A stretch of DNA of 64,000 bases from Pseudomonas sp. N3-W (lineage in GTDB: Bacteria; Pseudomonadota; Gammaproteobacteria; Pseudomonadales; Pseudomonadaceae). The stretch lies in the NCBI RefSeq assembly GCF_024970185.1, contig NZ_CP103965.1, positions 554,001-618,000 of the forward strand, in the 5' to 3' direction. The notes under the pieces were generated by a model. That model made no database searches. It saw only the letters and a list, made by a program, of their open reading frames with translations, and was not told the DNA's origin. Numbering within the stretch: the stretch's first letter is position 1; each line of letters begins with the position of its first letter. Below, piece after piece: positions 24,517-35,341 of the stretch. The position numbers were made by a program, and so were the translations under genes.

Positions 24517-25419
24517 GTGAACATACAATGGAATCTGGACCAGTTACGCCTGTTTGTCAGTGTCGCCGAGCAACGTTCGTTTTCGGCGGTGGCGCGGGAT
24601 CAGCGCAAGGCGCAATCGGCGGTCAGCAGTTCGATTGCGCTGCTTGAAGAGGATCTGGGCGTGAGCCTGTTCGATCGCAGCAGCGGCCGCCAGCCCAGAC
24701 TCACCGAAGCTGGCAACGCGTTGCTCGAAGAAGCACGGGAAGTGTTGCGCCAGTGCGAGCGTCTCAATGGCCGCGCCTTGGCGATGATGCGCGGCCAGGA
24801 AGCCCGGCTGCGATTGGCCCAGGATGAGGCGATGCCCTATCAGCCAATCATTGAGAGCTTCGAGGCCCTCGCCGAGCGTTTCCCCAGCCTTGAGGTTCAG
24901 TTGACCAGCGCCGCCCAAGGCGATGTGGCGCGCAAGCTGGTGGAGCGTCAGGCCGATCTGGGGCTGCTTTTCTATCATGACCAGATTCCCGAAGCCCTTG
25001 AACGACGAGTCGTTGGCAGCGTTGAGATGGTCACCGTCTGCGGCATCGGTCATCCTCTGGCGGCGTTGGCTGAAGTGGACTGCCAGCAACTGGCGCAGCA
25101 TCGGCAGTTGCTGATGTCGACCCAGTCGAGCGTCTACCCTGGCAGCGAGCCGGCCAGCCCACGAGTCTGGCGGGCCGACAGCTTCTACGTGATGGCCGAA
25201 TGGCTGATTCGCGGGCTGGGCTGGGCCTGGTTGCCAAGGCATGTGGTGCAGTATCCGGTGTACCAGAATCAGATGATCGAACTGGTCAGCGAATGGACCC
25301 CGCCAGCGCTGGTGGTGGAGCTGGTCTGGCGCCGCGATGAGCCGCTGGGGCCGGCGGCTCGCTGGCTGGCGGAACGTTTTGCCGTGCAGTTGCAGGCGAT
25401 TGGCGAAAAAAGCCGATAA
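24517..25419 (+). CDS. LysR-family transcriptional regulator
   Basis: A 300-aa regulator. The N-terminal winged helix-turn-helix covers about residues 5-65 (LDQLRLFVSVAEQRSFSAVA, then SAVSSSIALLEEDLGVSLFDR). The substrate-binding half starts near 93. The GTG start sits six bases after the operator-like inverted repeat, which means binding there would also block its own expression. It is divergent from an SMR efflux gene and is followed 11 bases later by waaA, with which it could share a transcript. Inducer unknown. Confidence 0.85.
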   Translation: MNIQWNLDQLRLFVSVAEQRSFSAVARDQRKAQSAVSSSIALLEEDLGVSLFDRSSGRQPRLTEAGNALLEEAREVLRQCERLNGRALAMMRGQEARLRLAQDEAMPYQPIIESFEALAERFPSLEVQLTSAAQGDVARKLVERQADLGLLFYHDQIPEALERRVVGSVEMVTVCGIGHPLAALAEVDCQQLAQHRQLLMSTQSSVYPGSEPASPRVWRADSFYVMAEWLIRGLGWAWLPRHVVQYPVYQNQMIELVSEWTPPALVVELVWRRDEPLGPAARWLAERFAVQLQAIGEKSR

Positions 25420-25430
25420 ACTCCGCCGCC

Positions 25431-26711
25431 ATGAATAGAACTCTCTACACCGCGCTGTTTTACCTGGGGCTGCCACTGGTAGCGATTCGCCTGTGGCTGC
25501 GCTCGCGCAAGGCGCCGGCCTATGCCAAACGCATTGGCGAGCGCTTTTCCCTCGGCCTGCCGACGATGCAGCCGGGCGGCATCTGGGTGCATGCGGTGTC
25601 GGTGGGCGAAAGCATCGCCGCGGCACCGATGATTCGCGCCCTGTTGCAACGTTATCCACAGCTGCCGATCACCGTGACCTGCATGACCCCAACCGGGTCC
25701 GAGCGGATTCAGGCATTGTTCGCCAATGAGCCGCGCATTCAGCACTGCTACCTGCCTTACGACCTGCCCTGTGCGGCGGCGCGGTTTCTGGATCGGGTCC
25801 GGCCGAAGCTGGCGGTGATCATGGAAACCGAGCTGTGGCCCAATCACATTCATCAGTGCGCCAAACGCGGGATTCCCGTCGCGCTGGCCAATGCGCGTTT
25901 GTCCGAGCGTTCGGCCAGGGGCTATGGCCGCTTTCACAAACTGACCCAGCCGATGCTCGCCGAAATGAGCCTGTTCGCGGTCCAGACCGAAGCTGAAGCC
26001 GAGCGTTTTCGCGCACTGGGCGCCCGCCCGCAGACGGTTGAAGTGACCGGCTCGATCAAGTTCGACCTGACCATCGATCCGCAACTGCTGGTGCATGCCG
26101 CCGAACTGCGTAGCCAATGGCTGGCGCTGGAGCGTCCGGTGTGGATCGCCGCCAGTACCCACGAAGGTGAAGATGAAGTGGTGCTGGCGGCTCATCGGCA
26201 ATTGCTGGCCTGTCACCCCGATGCGCTGCTGATTCTGGTGCCACGTCATCCGGAGCGTTTCAACTCGGTGTTCGCGCTGTGCCAGCAGCAGGGCTTTGCC
26301 ACGGTGCGTCGTTCCACGGCTGAAGCGGTAACGGGCGGCACCTCGGTGCTGCTGGGCGACACCATGGGCGAGTTGCTGTTTCTCTATGCCCTGGCCGACA
26401 GCGCTTTTGTCGGCGGCAGCCTGGTGCCCAATGGCGGCCATAACCTGCTTGAGCCGGCCGCCCTGGCCAAGCCGGTACTGGCCGGGCCGCACCTGTTCAA
26501 CTTCCTGGAAATCGCCGCGCAGCTGCGTGCTGCCGGGGCGTTGGCGGAAGTCGACGATGCGCAAGGGCTGGCGGTGCAAGTGCAGCGACTGTTCGAATTG
26601 CCACGGGATGCGCAACGGATGGCGGAGGCGGGGTTGACAGTGATGCGCCGCAATCAGGGGGCGTTGCAGCGGTTGCTGAATGGGTTGGGGCGGTTGATCG
26701 ACAAAACCTGA
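25431..26711 (+). CDS. waaA: Kdo transferase (3-deoxy-D-manno-octulosonic acid transferase)
   Basis: A 426-aa membrane-anchored GT30 enzyme that adds Kdo residues to lipid IVA in the first step of core synthesis. The N-terminal hydrophobic anchor is residues 5-24. The catalytic glutamate is in VSVGESIAA near 60, METELWPN lies near 126, and the donor site includes GGSLVPNGGHNLLEPAAL near 325. The start has no strong ribosome site, so it may rely on readthrough from the LysR gene 11 bases upstream. A REPIN follows. Confidence 0.95.
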   Translation: MNRTLYTALFYLGLPLVAIRLWLRSRKAPAYAKRIGERFSLGLPTMQPGGIWVHAVSVGESIAAAPMIRALLQRYPQLPITVTCMTPTGSERIQALFANEPRIQHCYLPYDLPCAAARFLDRVRPKLAVIMETELWPNHIHQCAKRGIPVALANARLSERSARGYGRFHKLTQPMLAEMSLFAVQTEAEAERFRALGARPQTVEVTGSIKFDLTIDPQLLVHAAELRSQWLALERPVWIAASTHEGEDEVVLAAHRQLLACHPDALLILVPRHPERFNSVFALCQQQGFATVRRSTAEAVTGGTSVLLGDTMGELLFLYALADSAFVGGSLVPNGGHNLLEPAALAKPVLAGPHLFNFLEIAAQLRAAGALAEVDDAQGLAVQVQRLFELPRDAQRMAEAGLTVMRRNQGALQRLLNGLGRLIDKT

Positions 26712-26729
26712 ATCCACCGCTGACCCATT

Positions 26730-26817
26730 GTGGGAGCGAGCTTGCTCGCGATAGCGGTGGATCAGTCAGCACCAGGCTAACTGGCAGTCCCCTATCGCGA
26801 GCAAGCTCGCTCCCACA
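26730..26817. repeat. REPIN, GTGGGAGCGAGC family
   Basis: Two facing perfect REP arms (TGTGGGAGCGAGCTTGCTCG and its reverse complement) between the convergent ends of waaA and tolC. The arms extend with CGATAG/CTATCG, giving a longer matching palindrome. It can act as a bidirectional transcription barrier; no other terminator is seen here. Confidence 0.9.
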
Positions 26818-26844
26818 TGGATTGCGGTGTGAGAAGAATTGTAA

Positions 26845-28278
26845 TTACGGCCGGGCTTTCAGCTGCTCTGCCGCCGCCTGCGCCAGATCCGGTGGCAGGA
26901 AATCCTTGTCCGGGTTGTAGTCGGCCTTGAGATAGCGGGTCAGGTCCTGCAAGTCCCCCGGATTCAACGTCCCCGCCGCTTGCTTCAGGCGCAGGTTGTC
27001 GAGGATGTAGTCGTAGCGGCTGTTGTTGTAGTTGCGCACCGAGGTGTAGAGCTGGCGCTGTGCATCCAGCACGTCGACGATGTTGCGTGTGCCCACCTGA
27101 TAACCGATTTCAGTGGCTTCCACCGCGCTCTGGTTGGAGATGATCGACTGCTTGCGCGCCTGCACCTGTTCGACGTCGGTGTTCACCGCGCGGTGCAGGT
27201 TGCGGGTGTTTTCCACCACTTGCCGGCGCAGGCCTTCACGCTGTTGCTCGCTCTGATCCAGACGAGAGTAGGACTCGCGCACCTGGGAACTGGTCAGGCC
27301 GCCGCTGTAGATCGGGATATTCAATTGCAGGGCCAGGGTGCGTTGCTCGACGTTGCCGCCGTAAGGCGCGCCGAAAGCATTCGGGTTGGCAAAGCCCAGC
27401 GCATCGTTGTCGCCTTTTTCGTACTTCGCCACCGCATCAAGCGTCGGTGCGTGGCCGGCCTTGCGTTGTTTCAACGTTTGCTCGGCGGCGCTGACCGCGT
27501 AGTTGCTGGCCAGCAGATTCAGGTTCTGTCTGGCGGCCGTGTCGACCCAGGCCTTGGCGTCGTTCGGCGTCGGCGGCAGGATCGGCAGCGTATGGACAAC
27601 ACCCCAGATCGAGTTGTATTGCCGGTTGGTCAGGGTGATCAGCGCTTCGAACGCATCATCCACCTGACGCTGCGCCAGAATCCGGTTGGCCCGTGCGGTG
27701 TCGTAACTGGCCTGGGATTGCAGCACGTCGGTCTTGTCCGACAGGCCGACATCGAAGCGCTCGTTGGACTGATCGAGCTGGCGCTTGAACGCCGCTTCTT
27801 CGGCCTTGGTCGAGGCCAGGTTGTCCTGGCTGCGCAGCACGTTGAAATAGTTTTCGGCGGTTTGCAGGATCAGGTTCTGCTCGGTGGCCGAGAGTTGCAG
27901 GGAAGCCTGTTCGTTGACGTCCTTGGCGGCCTGGTACTGGAACCAGCGATCAGCGCGGAACAGCGGCTGGGCCAGCGTCGCCTGATAGGAGTGGGCGCTG
28001 CGGTTGGCCACGGCCGACGGCTGATCGATCGAGGTGCGCACGTCGGCGACTTCGGCGCCGCCGGAGATGTTCGGCAGCAGCCCGGCGCGGGCCTGTGGCA
28101 CCACTTCTTTCTGGGCGCCGTACTGGGCGCGGGCGGCGGCCAGGTCGGCGTTGTTGTCCACCGCTTCCTGATAGACGTTGATCAGGTCGTTACGGTTGGA
28201 CAATGGCGCTTCTGCTGTCCAGGCCATTCCATTGGACGCACAAGACACGGCGAGGGCCAGTGAGAGTTTGCGCAGCAT
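26845..28278 (-). CDS. tolC: TolC-family outer-membrane efflux protein
   Basis: A 477-aa outer-membrane channel for type I secretion and tripartite efflux. A signal peptide covers about residues 1-22, ending near NGMAWTAEA. Two repeated halves of the outer-membrane efflux family follow, with YQATLAQPLFRADRW near 98 and TLALQLNIPIYSGG near 305. ATG 28278 is chosen because the signal peptide begins there; the frame is open 141 bases further upstream. It lies divergent from thiC with a 463-base gap. No inner-membrane partner is next to it, as usual for TolC. Confidence 0.9.
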   Translation of the reverse strand: MLRKLSLALAVSCASNGMAWTAEAPLSNRNDLINVYQEAVDNNADLAAARAQYGAQKEVVPQARAGLLPNISGGAEVADVRTSIDQPSAVANRSAHSYQATLAQPLFRADRWFQYQAAKDVNEQASLQLSATEQNLILQTAENYFNVLRSQDNLASTKAEEAAFKRQLDQSNERFDVGLSDKTDVLQSQASYDTARANRILAQRQVDDAFEALITLTNRQYNSIWGVVHTLPILPPTPNDAKAWVDTAARQNLNLLASNYAVSAAEQTLKQRKAGHAPTLDAVAKYEKGDNDALGFANPNAFGAPYGGNVEQRTLALQLNIPIYSGGLTSSQVRESYSRLDQSEQQREGLRRQVVENTRNLHRAVNTDVEQVQARKQSIISNQSAVEATEIGYQVGTRNIVDVLDAQRQLYTSVRNYNNSRYDYILDNLRLKQAAGTLNPGDLQDLTRYLKADYNPDKDFLPPDLAQAAAEQLKARP

Positions 28279-28435
28279 GAGGCCATCCCTAAAAATTACG
28301 CTGATAATTTGAGCGCCAAAGGTACGGCGCGGCCTGCGCAGCGTCAAGGCGCGGCAGGGCGTAGCGAGTGTAGATGCGCGCACGTTTGGCAACAATCCTG
28401 CAATTACGCCATTCATCATGGTGATTGCTGCGGTG

Positions 28436-28465
28436 TTGGCGTTCTTTGCCGGTTGTGTCTAGACT
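28436..28465 (+). promoter_or_regulatory. Candidate sigma-70 promoter of thiC
   Basis: TTGGCG (28436-28441), 18-base spacer, TAGACT (28460-28465), placed just before the riboswitch so that the transcript would start near 28472, the first base of the P1 stem. The rest of the 463-base gap (28279-28435) shows no other clear element. Confidence 0.45.
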
Positions 28466-28472
28466 GGCCGGG

Positions 28473-28565
28473 TTCTTGTCGGGGTGCCTTGCTATGAGGC
28501 TGAGATCGAATAATTTCGGATCCCGTTGAACCTGATCAGGTTAGCGCCTGCGTAGGGAACAAGAT
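28473..28565 (+). ncRNA. TPP riboswitch (THI element)
   Basis: The conserved core is present in order: GGGGTGCC, GGCTGAGATC, CCGTTGAACCTGATC, GGTTAGCGCCTGCG and TAGGGAAC. The closing P1 helix pairs TCTTGT (28474-28479) with ACAAGA (28559-28564). It senses thiamine pyrophosphate and should lower thiC expression. Between it and the ATG at 28742 is a leader of about 175 bases; it has CCCGG/CCGGG pairing but no T-run, so the control is more likely translational or Rho-dependent than by an intrinsic terminator. Confidence 0.95.
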
Positions 28566-28708
28566 TTCTCGTCACCCGGCGAGTCCTCTTGTGCTTCGTC
28601 CGGGATGTTGTTCGACAATCGAACACCCCTCGAGCACTGAGCACAGCACACTGCTGGTTTTCCCAGCGCCCGTGCGTCCATTCGTTTACAGGTTCGCTCC
28701 GACAATAA

Positions 28709-30631
<1,923 letters not shown>

Positions 30632-30663
30632 TCTGACCGGCGCACTTGAGTGCGCCGCTTGCC

Positions 30664-30799
30664 TTGTGGCGAGGGAGCTTGCTCCCGCTCGGCTGCGTAG
30701 CGGTCGTAAATCCTGGCCTCGCGAACTGACTGTCGGAACGCGGTGACTGGTTTAGGGCCTGCTTGGCAGGCCTGCGGGAGCAAGCTCCCTCGCCACAAA
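30664..30799. repeat. REPIN, GTGGCGAGGGAGC family
   Basis: Left arm TGTGGCGAGGGAGCTTGCTC near 30665-30684 and a matching inverted arm at about 30774-30799. It lies between thiC and cytX, and could reduce readthrough from the riboswitch-controlled transcript into cytX. Confidence 0.88.
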
Positions 30800-30842
30800 G
30801 GGCGATCAACACAACAACAAATGTCCCTCTGAGATAACACCC

Positions 30843-32135
30843 TTGAGCATTCAACCCAGCACCTACTCCCCCGACATCGCCGTGCCCGCCGACAAGCGTG
30901 TATTTGGCGGTCGCGATCTGTTTTCCCTGTGGTTCTCCCTCGGCATCGGCCTGATGGTCCTGCAGACCGGCGCTTTGCTCGCGCCTGGCCTGGGCCTGTC
31001 CGGTTCGCTGCTGGCGATTTTTCTCGGCACCCTGGTCGGTGTTCTGCTGCTGGCGGCGGTCGGCGTGATCGGCAGCGACACGGGGCTGTCAGCCATGGCC
31101 GCACTCAAACTCAGCCTCGGCAGACACGGTGCGAGCCTGCCGGCGATACTCAATCTGCTGCAACTGATCGGTTGGGGCTCGTTCGAAATCATCGTCATGC
31201 GCGACGCCGCCAGCCTGCTCGGCACCCGGGCATTCGGCGAAGGCAGTCTGCTGTCGAGCCCACTGCTGTGGACCTTGTGCTTCGGCGCTCTGGCGACCTT
31301 GCTCGCGGTCAGCGGACCGTTGACCTTTGTGCGCAAGATCCTGCGCAAGTGGGGCATCTGGCTGCTGTTGGCGGCCTGCCTGTGGCTGACCTGGAACCTG
31401 TTCGCCAAAGCCGATCTGGCGACGTTGTGGGCCAAGTCCGGCGACGGCTCGATGCCATTCGCTGTGGGTTTTGATATTGCCATCGCGATGCCGTTGTCGT
31501 GGCTGCCATTGATTGCCGACTACTCGCGGTTCGGCAAGCGCGCGAAAAACGTTTTCGGCGGTACGGCGCTGGGTTTCTTTATCGGTAACTTCTGGCTGAT
31601 GAGCCTTGGCGTGGCCTACACGCTGGCGTTCGCGCCGAGCGGCGAAGTCAATGCCTTGCTGTTGGCGCTGGCGGGTGCCGGTCTGGGGATTCCGCTGTTG
31701 CTGATACTGCTGGACGAGTCGGAAAACGCCTTTGCCGATATTCACTCGGCGGCGGTGTCCAGCGGAATTCTGTTGCGCCTGAAAGTCGAGCATCTGGCCT
31801 TGGCCATCGGCGTGATCTGCACGCTGATCGCCTGTCTGGCGCCGTTGGCGCAGTACCAGAATTTTCTGTTGCTGATCGGCTCGGTGTTTGCGCCGCTGTT
31901 CGGCGTGGTGCTGGTGGACCACTTCATCCTGCGCAAGCGCGGTGCCCAGCTGGCGTCAGCCGCGTTGCGCTGGCCGGCGCTGCTTGCCTGGCTGGGCGGG
32001 GTGAGCACCTATCATTTGCTGGCCAATCTGTATCCGGACATCGGCGCAACCCTGCCGTCGCTGGTACTGGCAGGGCTGCTGCAACTGGTGCTCGGTCGAG
32101 CCTTCAGTTACGGCCGGGAAACAGCTCGGGCTTGA
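30843..32135 (+). CDS. cytX: Putative hydroxymethylpyrimidine permease CytX
   Basis: A 430-aa inner-membrane permease of the purine/cytosine permease (NCS1) family, with about twelve hydrophobic segments and the helix-1 region SLWFSLGIGLMVLQTGALL near residues 27-45. Homologs next to thiamine genes are predicted to import the thiamine precursor HMP; the place right after thiC supports this. The start is TTG 30843, since the next methionine lies inside the first helix and would cut it; the ribosome site is weak. The 3' end overlaps a convergent lipoprotein gene by 32 bases. Confidence 0.8.
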   Translation: MSIQPSTYSPDIAVPADKRVFGGRDLFSLWFSLGIGLMVLQTGALLAPGLGLSGSLLAIFLGTLVGVLLLAAVGVIGSDTGLSAMAALKLSLGRHGASLPAILNLLQLIGWGSFEIIVMRDAASLLGTRAFGEGSLLSSPLLWTLCFGALATLLAVSGPLTFVRKILRKWGIWLLLAACLWLTWNLFAKADLATLWAKSGDGSMPFAVGFDIAIAMPLSWLPLIADYSRFGKRAKNVFGGTALGFFIGNFWLMSLGVAYTLAFAPSGEVNALLLALAGAGLGIPLLLILLDESENAFADIHSAAVSSGILLRLKVEHLALAIGVICTLIACLAPLAQYQNFLLLIGSVFAPLFGVVLVDHFILRKRGAQLASAALRWPALLAWLGGVSTYHLLANLYPDIGATLPSLVLAGLLQLVLGRAFSYGRETARA

Positions 32136-32838
32136 GGATGCCGTTCAGGCGCGTGTAGGGGATGGTCAGTTCGATGTTGCCCAAGGCGTAAGGCGCAATC
32201 GTGCTGACGTTGTACTTGAGCAGCACCCCTGCCTGCGTCAGGGCGACGTTGGGGGTTTTCTGGAACGGCCAGGCCTTGACGAACTCCGGCTCCTGATCGA
32301 GCCGGCTGTTGATCAGCCAGCTGTTGTGAGCCACTTTCGCGGCGTTCCAGAACACCTCTTCCTGCCCCGGCTTCAACATCTGCTGCAACTCCAGCACCTG
32401 GTGTTGCTGACGCGAATAGTTGATGAATCCCCGGCCCGGCTTGCCATGCTCGTCGCCAGTGTCCAGATAACTGGACAGTTCAATGATCACCAAGCCGTCA
32501 TGCTGCTCCCGTACCTTGGCTTGCAAGTAGCTGCCGTAGTGCGGGGCGGCATCGCGCAAAAACTGCTCGCGATAGGCCGCCAGCGTGGGTGCCGTCGGCG
32601 CGTCGGTCATTTGCAGCAGGCGTTTTTCGATGATGCCGTCCAGTGCGGGCTCGGCGGGGAAGCGCAGCGTATCGATGTTTACCAGCGGGCAGTCCGGTGT
32701 GGTGCAGCCCGCTTTCAGCTGCTCGGACGCATCACGCGTGGTCTCCAGCGGCTTTTGATAGTTGGGTTGGAACAGGCTCTGGCAGGCGCCCAGAGTCAGC
32801 GCGATTGCGGTCACGGAGGCTATTTTGAAAAGCTGCAT
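32104..32838 (-). CDS. RsiV-like (DUF3298) lipoprotein
   Basis: A 244-aa predicted lipoprotein: lipobox LGACQ with cysteine 19 after a short hydrophobic signal. The mature part resembles the DUF3298/RsiV fold, with SSYLDTGDEHGKPGRGFINYSR near 125-146 and the C-terminal YNVSTIAPYALGNIELTIPY. Related domains bind lysozyme or peptidoglycan fragments, but there is no sigma-factor gene next to it, so an anti-sigma role is unlikely here. Function unknown. It converges with cytX and overlaps it by 32 bases. Confidence 0.75.
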   Translation of the reverse strand: MQLFKIASVTAIALTLGACQSLFQPNYQKPLETTRDASEQLKAGCTTPDCPLVNIDTLRFPAEPALDGIIEKRLLQMTDAPTAPTLAAYREQFLRDAAPHYGSYLQAKVREQHDGLVIIELSSYLDTGDEHGKPGRGFINYSRQQHQVLELQQMLKPGQEEVFWNAAKVAHNSWLINSRLDQEPEFVKAWPFQKTPNVALTQAGVLLKYNVSTIAPYALGNIELTIPYTRLNGILKPELFPGRN

Positions 32839-33052
32839 GGGCGTCCTTCATGAAACGGGGAAAGGCGAAAAGTTACCGCTTCGACTGTCGGCGGGGTAAT
32901 CAGTTCGCCACTAAGCTAATTAGAGATGTTTACAGCTCTGCCGTCTATCCCGCTGACTGGAAAGGGGCTGCATCAAAGGTGACGAGCGCGTTAGGATGGC
33001 GCGAAGTCGAGGTTGGAGCCTCGTATTGGATGTGTAGAAAACGAGGATGCTC

Positions 33053-33670
33053 ATGACTGATTTTACCAACGCCATTCCGACCGCCGTGGATATCGTCAGC
33101 CGCGAAACCTGCTTCAAGGGTTTTTACAAACTCGACCGCGTGGTGCTGCGCCACGAATTGTTCGCCGGTGGCATGAGCCGCGAGATCAACCGCGAAGTGT
33201 TCGTTCGCCATGATGCCGTGTGCGTGCTGCCTTACGATCCGCAGCGCGATGAAGTGGTGTTGATCGAGCAGTTTCGCGTCGGCGCCATGGGCAAGACCGA
33301 CAACCCGTGGCTGGTGGAACTGGTCGCCGGTCTGATCGACAAGGATGAAGAACCGGAAGAAGTTGCTCACCGCGAAGCGCAGGAGGAAGCTGGGCTTGTG
33401 TTCGGCGCGTTGTGGCCGATGCTCAAGTATTTCCCGTCGCCGGGTGGCAGCAACGAATTCGTGCATTTGTACCTGGGACGCTGCGACACCACAGGAGTCG
33501 GGGGGCTGCATGGACTGGCAGAAGAGGCGGAAGATATTCGCGTGACGGTCTGGGCGCTAGAAGACGCCCTGCAAGCCGTACGCGATGGACGAATTGCCAA
33601 CGCGGCCAGCATCATTGCCTTGCAATGGCTGGCGTTGAACCGCGTTGAAGTGAGGGGGTTATGGTTGTAA
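33053..33670 (+). CDS. nudF: ADP-ribose pyrophosphatase (Nudix hydrolase)
   Basis: A 205-aa Nudix enzyme cleaving ADP-ribose to AMP and ribose-5-phosphate. The Nudix box spans about residues 92-114: G, then EE, then REAQEEAG, matching GX5EX7REUXEEXGU. ATG 33053 is preferred to ATG 33047 because AGGA (33043-33046) is correctly spaced from it. Its end overlaps the following yqiB-like gene by ten bases. The same nudF-yqiB-cpdA-yqiA-parE order is found in many gammaproteobacteria. Confidence 0.93.
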   Translation: MTDFTNAIPTAVDIVSRETCFKGFYKLDRVVLRHELFAGGMSREINREVFVRHDAVCVLPYDPQRDEVVLIEQFRVGAMGKTDNPWLVELVAGLIDKDEEPEEVAHREAQEEAGLVFGALWPMLKYFPSPGGSNEFVHLYLGRCDTTGVGGLHGLAEEAEDIRVTVWALEDALQAVRDGRIANAASIIALQWLALNRVEVRGLWL

Positions 33671-34113
33671 ACAAGCTGCGCGATCGCTACCGGGTTGATC
33701 TGGCGGGGCTGCAAGCCTCCTGCGAGGCCAACTACGCGCGCCTGATGCGACTGCTGCCGGACATGCGCAACGAGCCGGCAGCCCGGCGTATTGCTGTGAC
33801 TCACGGTGACCAGATGCTCGGCGTGCTGGCGCTGGAAGTGCTGCAGGTCTGTCCGTACACCACCACCCTGCAAGTGCGCCAGGAGCACAGTTTGCCTTGG
33901 CTGCCGATACCGCAACTGGAAGTTCAGGTCTATCACGACGCGTGCATGGCCGAGGTCGTCAGCGCCGAACATGCACGACGCTTTCGCGGCATCTATCCTT
34001 ACCCGAACGCCGCGATGCATCAGCCGGACGAAAAAGCCCAGCTGAACATGTTTCTGGGGGAATGGCTGAGCCACTGTCTGGCCTGCGGCCATGAGTACGC
34101 TGTGGTTCGATAG
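33661..34113 (+). CDS. yqiB: DUF1249 family protein YqiB
   Basis: A 150-aa soluble protein of the DUF1249/YqiB family. Conserved features are the N-terminal NYARLMRLLP near 24-33, the LEVQVYHDACMAEV segment near 86-99, and IYPYPNAAMHQPDEKAQLN near 110-128. It overlaps nudF by ten bases, which implies translational coupling. Function unknown; the conserved company with cpdA and nudF is the only clue. Confidence 0.85.
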   Translation: MVVNKLRDRYRVDLAGLQASCEANYARLMRLLPDMRNEPAARRIAVTHGDQMLGVLALEVLQVCPYTTTLQVRQEHSLPWLPIPQLEVQVYHDACMAEVVSAEHARRFRGIYPYPNAAMHQPDEKAQLNMFLGEWLSHCLACGHEYAVVR

Positions 34114-34212
34114 ATGTGAACTGCGTCTGGTTCACAGGTTTCCTCTTTTGAGCGCCTCCCAGCATAATTGCGGTACTTGTCCACAACCGTGATGCCGCCC
34201 TGGGAGAACGCC

Positions 34213-35028
34213 TTGCCGAGCGTATCCACATTGACCACCGCCGATCCGGCGCTGCTGGTGCAACTGTCCGACAGCCATCTGTTTGCCGAAGCAGACGGCA
34301 CGTTGCTGGGCATGAATACTCGCGACAGCCTGCAAAAAGTCATTGAGCTGGTGAAACGCCAGCAGCCGCGGATCGATCTGATCGTGGCCAGTGGTGATCT
34401 GTCTCAGGATGGCACGCTGGAGTCTTATCAGCAGTTTCGTGAGATGACCGGGCAGCTCGATGCGCCGACCCGGTGGATTCCCGGCAATCATGACGAGCCG
34501 CGGATCATGGCCGAGGCGGCGGTGCAGAGTGCGTTGCTGGAGCCGGTGGTGGATGTCGGCAATTGGCGGGTCACTTTGCTCGATTCAGCGGTGCCGGGTT
34601 CGGTGCCGGGGTTCTTGCAGGATGAGCAGTTGCAGTTGTTGGCGCGTTCCTTGAGTGAGGCGCCGGAGCGGCATCATCTGGTGTGTTTTCATCATCATCC
34701 GGTGACGATGGGGTGTGTGTGGATGGAGCCCATCGGGTTGCGTAATCCTGAGGCGTTGTTTGCGGTGCTGGATCGGTTTCCTCAGGTGCGTGCGGTGTTG
34801 TGGGGGCATGTGCATCAGGCGTTTGATCGGGTGCGTAATGGGGTGCGGTTGATTGCTTCGCCTTCGACCTGTATTCAGTTTGAGCCGGGGAGTGAGGATT
34901 TCAGGGTAGGGGAGCAGGCGCCGGGGTATCGGTGGTTGCGGCTTTTGCCTGATGGGGGGTTGGAGACGGGTGTTGAGCGGGTGACCGGTTTTGATTTCCA
35001 GGTGGATTACGGGGCTGGCGGTTATTGA
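34213..35028 (+). CDS. cpdA: 3',5'-cyclic-AMP phosphodiesterase CpdA
   Basis: A 271-aa metallophosphoesterase that breaks down cAMP. The metal-binding motifs are in order: LSDSHLF, VASGDLSQDG, GNHDEP, CFHHHPV and WGHVHQAFD. TTG 34213 is chosen as start since GGGAGAA stands five to ten bases before it; ATG 34192 in the same frame has no ribosome site. The second half (from about 34600) changes to a strongly G/T-rich codon choice (TTG, GGG, CAT), unlike the first half and its neighbours, while the protein motifs stay intact. Confidence 0.92.
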   Translation: MPSVSTLTTADPALLVQLSDSHLFAEADGTLLGMNTRDSLQKVIELVKRQQPRIDLIVASGDLSQDGTLESYQQFREMTGQLDAPTRWIPGNHDEPRIMAEAAVQSALLEPVVDVGNWRVTLLDSAVPGSVPGFLQDEQLQLLARSLSEAPERHHLVCFHHHPVTMGCVWMEPIGLRNPEALFAVLDRFPQVRAVLWGHVHQAFDRVRNGVRLIASPSTCIQFEPGSEDFRVGEQAPGYRWLRLLPDGGLETGVERVTGFDFQVDYGAGGY

Positions 35029-35080
35029 CTTGGCGGCCTTTGGGCCGACCATGCTCTTCCAGGTGTGCACCGTTCAAAAT

Positions 35081-35248
35081 GTGGGAGCTGGCTTGCCAGC
35101 GAATACGACCCCCCAGCCAACCAATCACTCCCTGCTGCACCCGTATCAAAATTGTGGGAGCGAGCTTGCTCGCGATGGCGACCTGACAGCCGACCAACCC
35201 CACCCGGATATACTCGATGCAACTATGGAAGCGAGCCTGCTCGAAGGT
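35081..35248 (+). repeat. Three REP copies in direct orientation, one degenerate
   Basis: This 313-base gap (35029-35341) holds a diverged REP GTGGGAGCTGGCTTGCCAGC (35081-35100), a standard REP GTGGGAGCGAGCTTGCTCGC (35154-35173), and a decayed third copy GGAAGCGAGCCTGCTCGAAG near 35228. All point the same way, so this is not a REPIN. The change GCTGGC/GCCAGC in the first copy keeps its stem paired. Confidence 0.75.
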
Positions 35249-35341
35249 GTCAGCCTAAACAGTCTCAATCCCAAGGCTATCCCCCGATCCCCCCGTCTCC
35301 CTGTAAACTGCGCCTCTTTACCCGACGCCCAGGGAGTTCAA

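Noticed and set aside
26980..28263. 427-aa plus-strand frame rich in valine and glycine
   Set aside because: It is exactly antisense to tolC and has the composition of a shadow frame.
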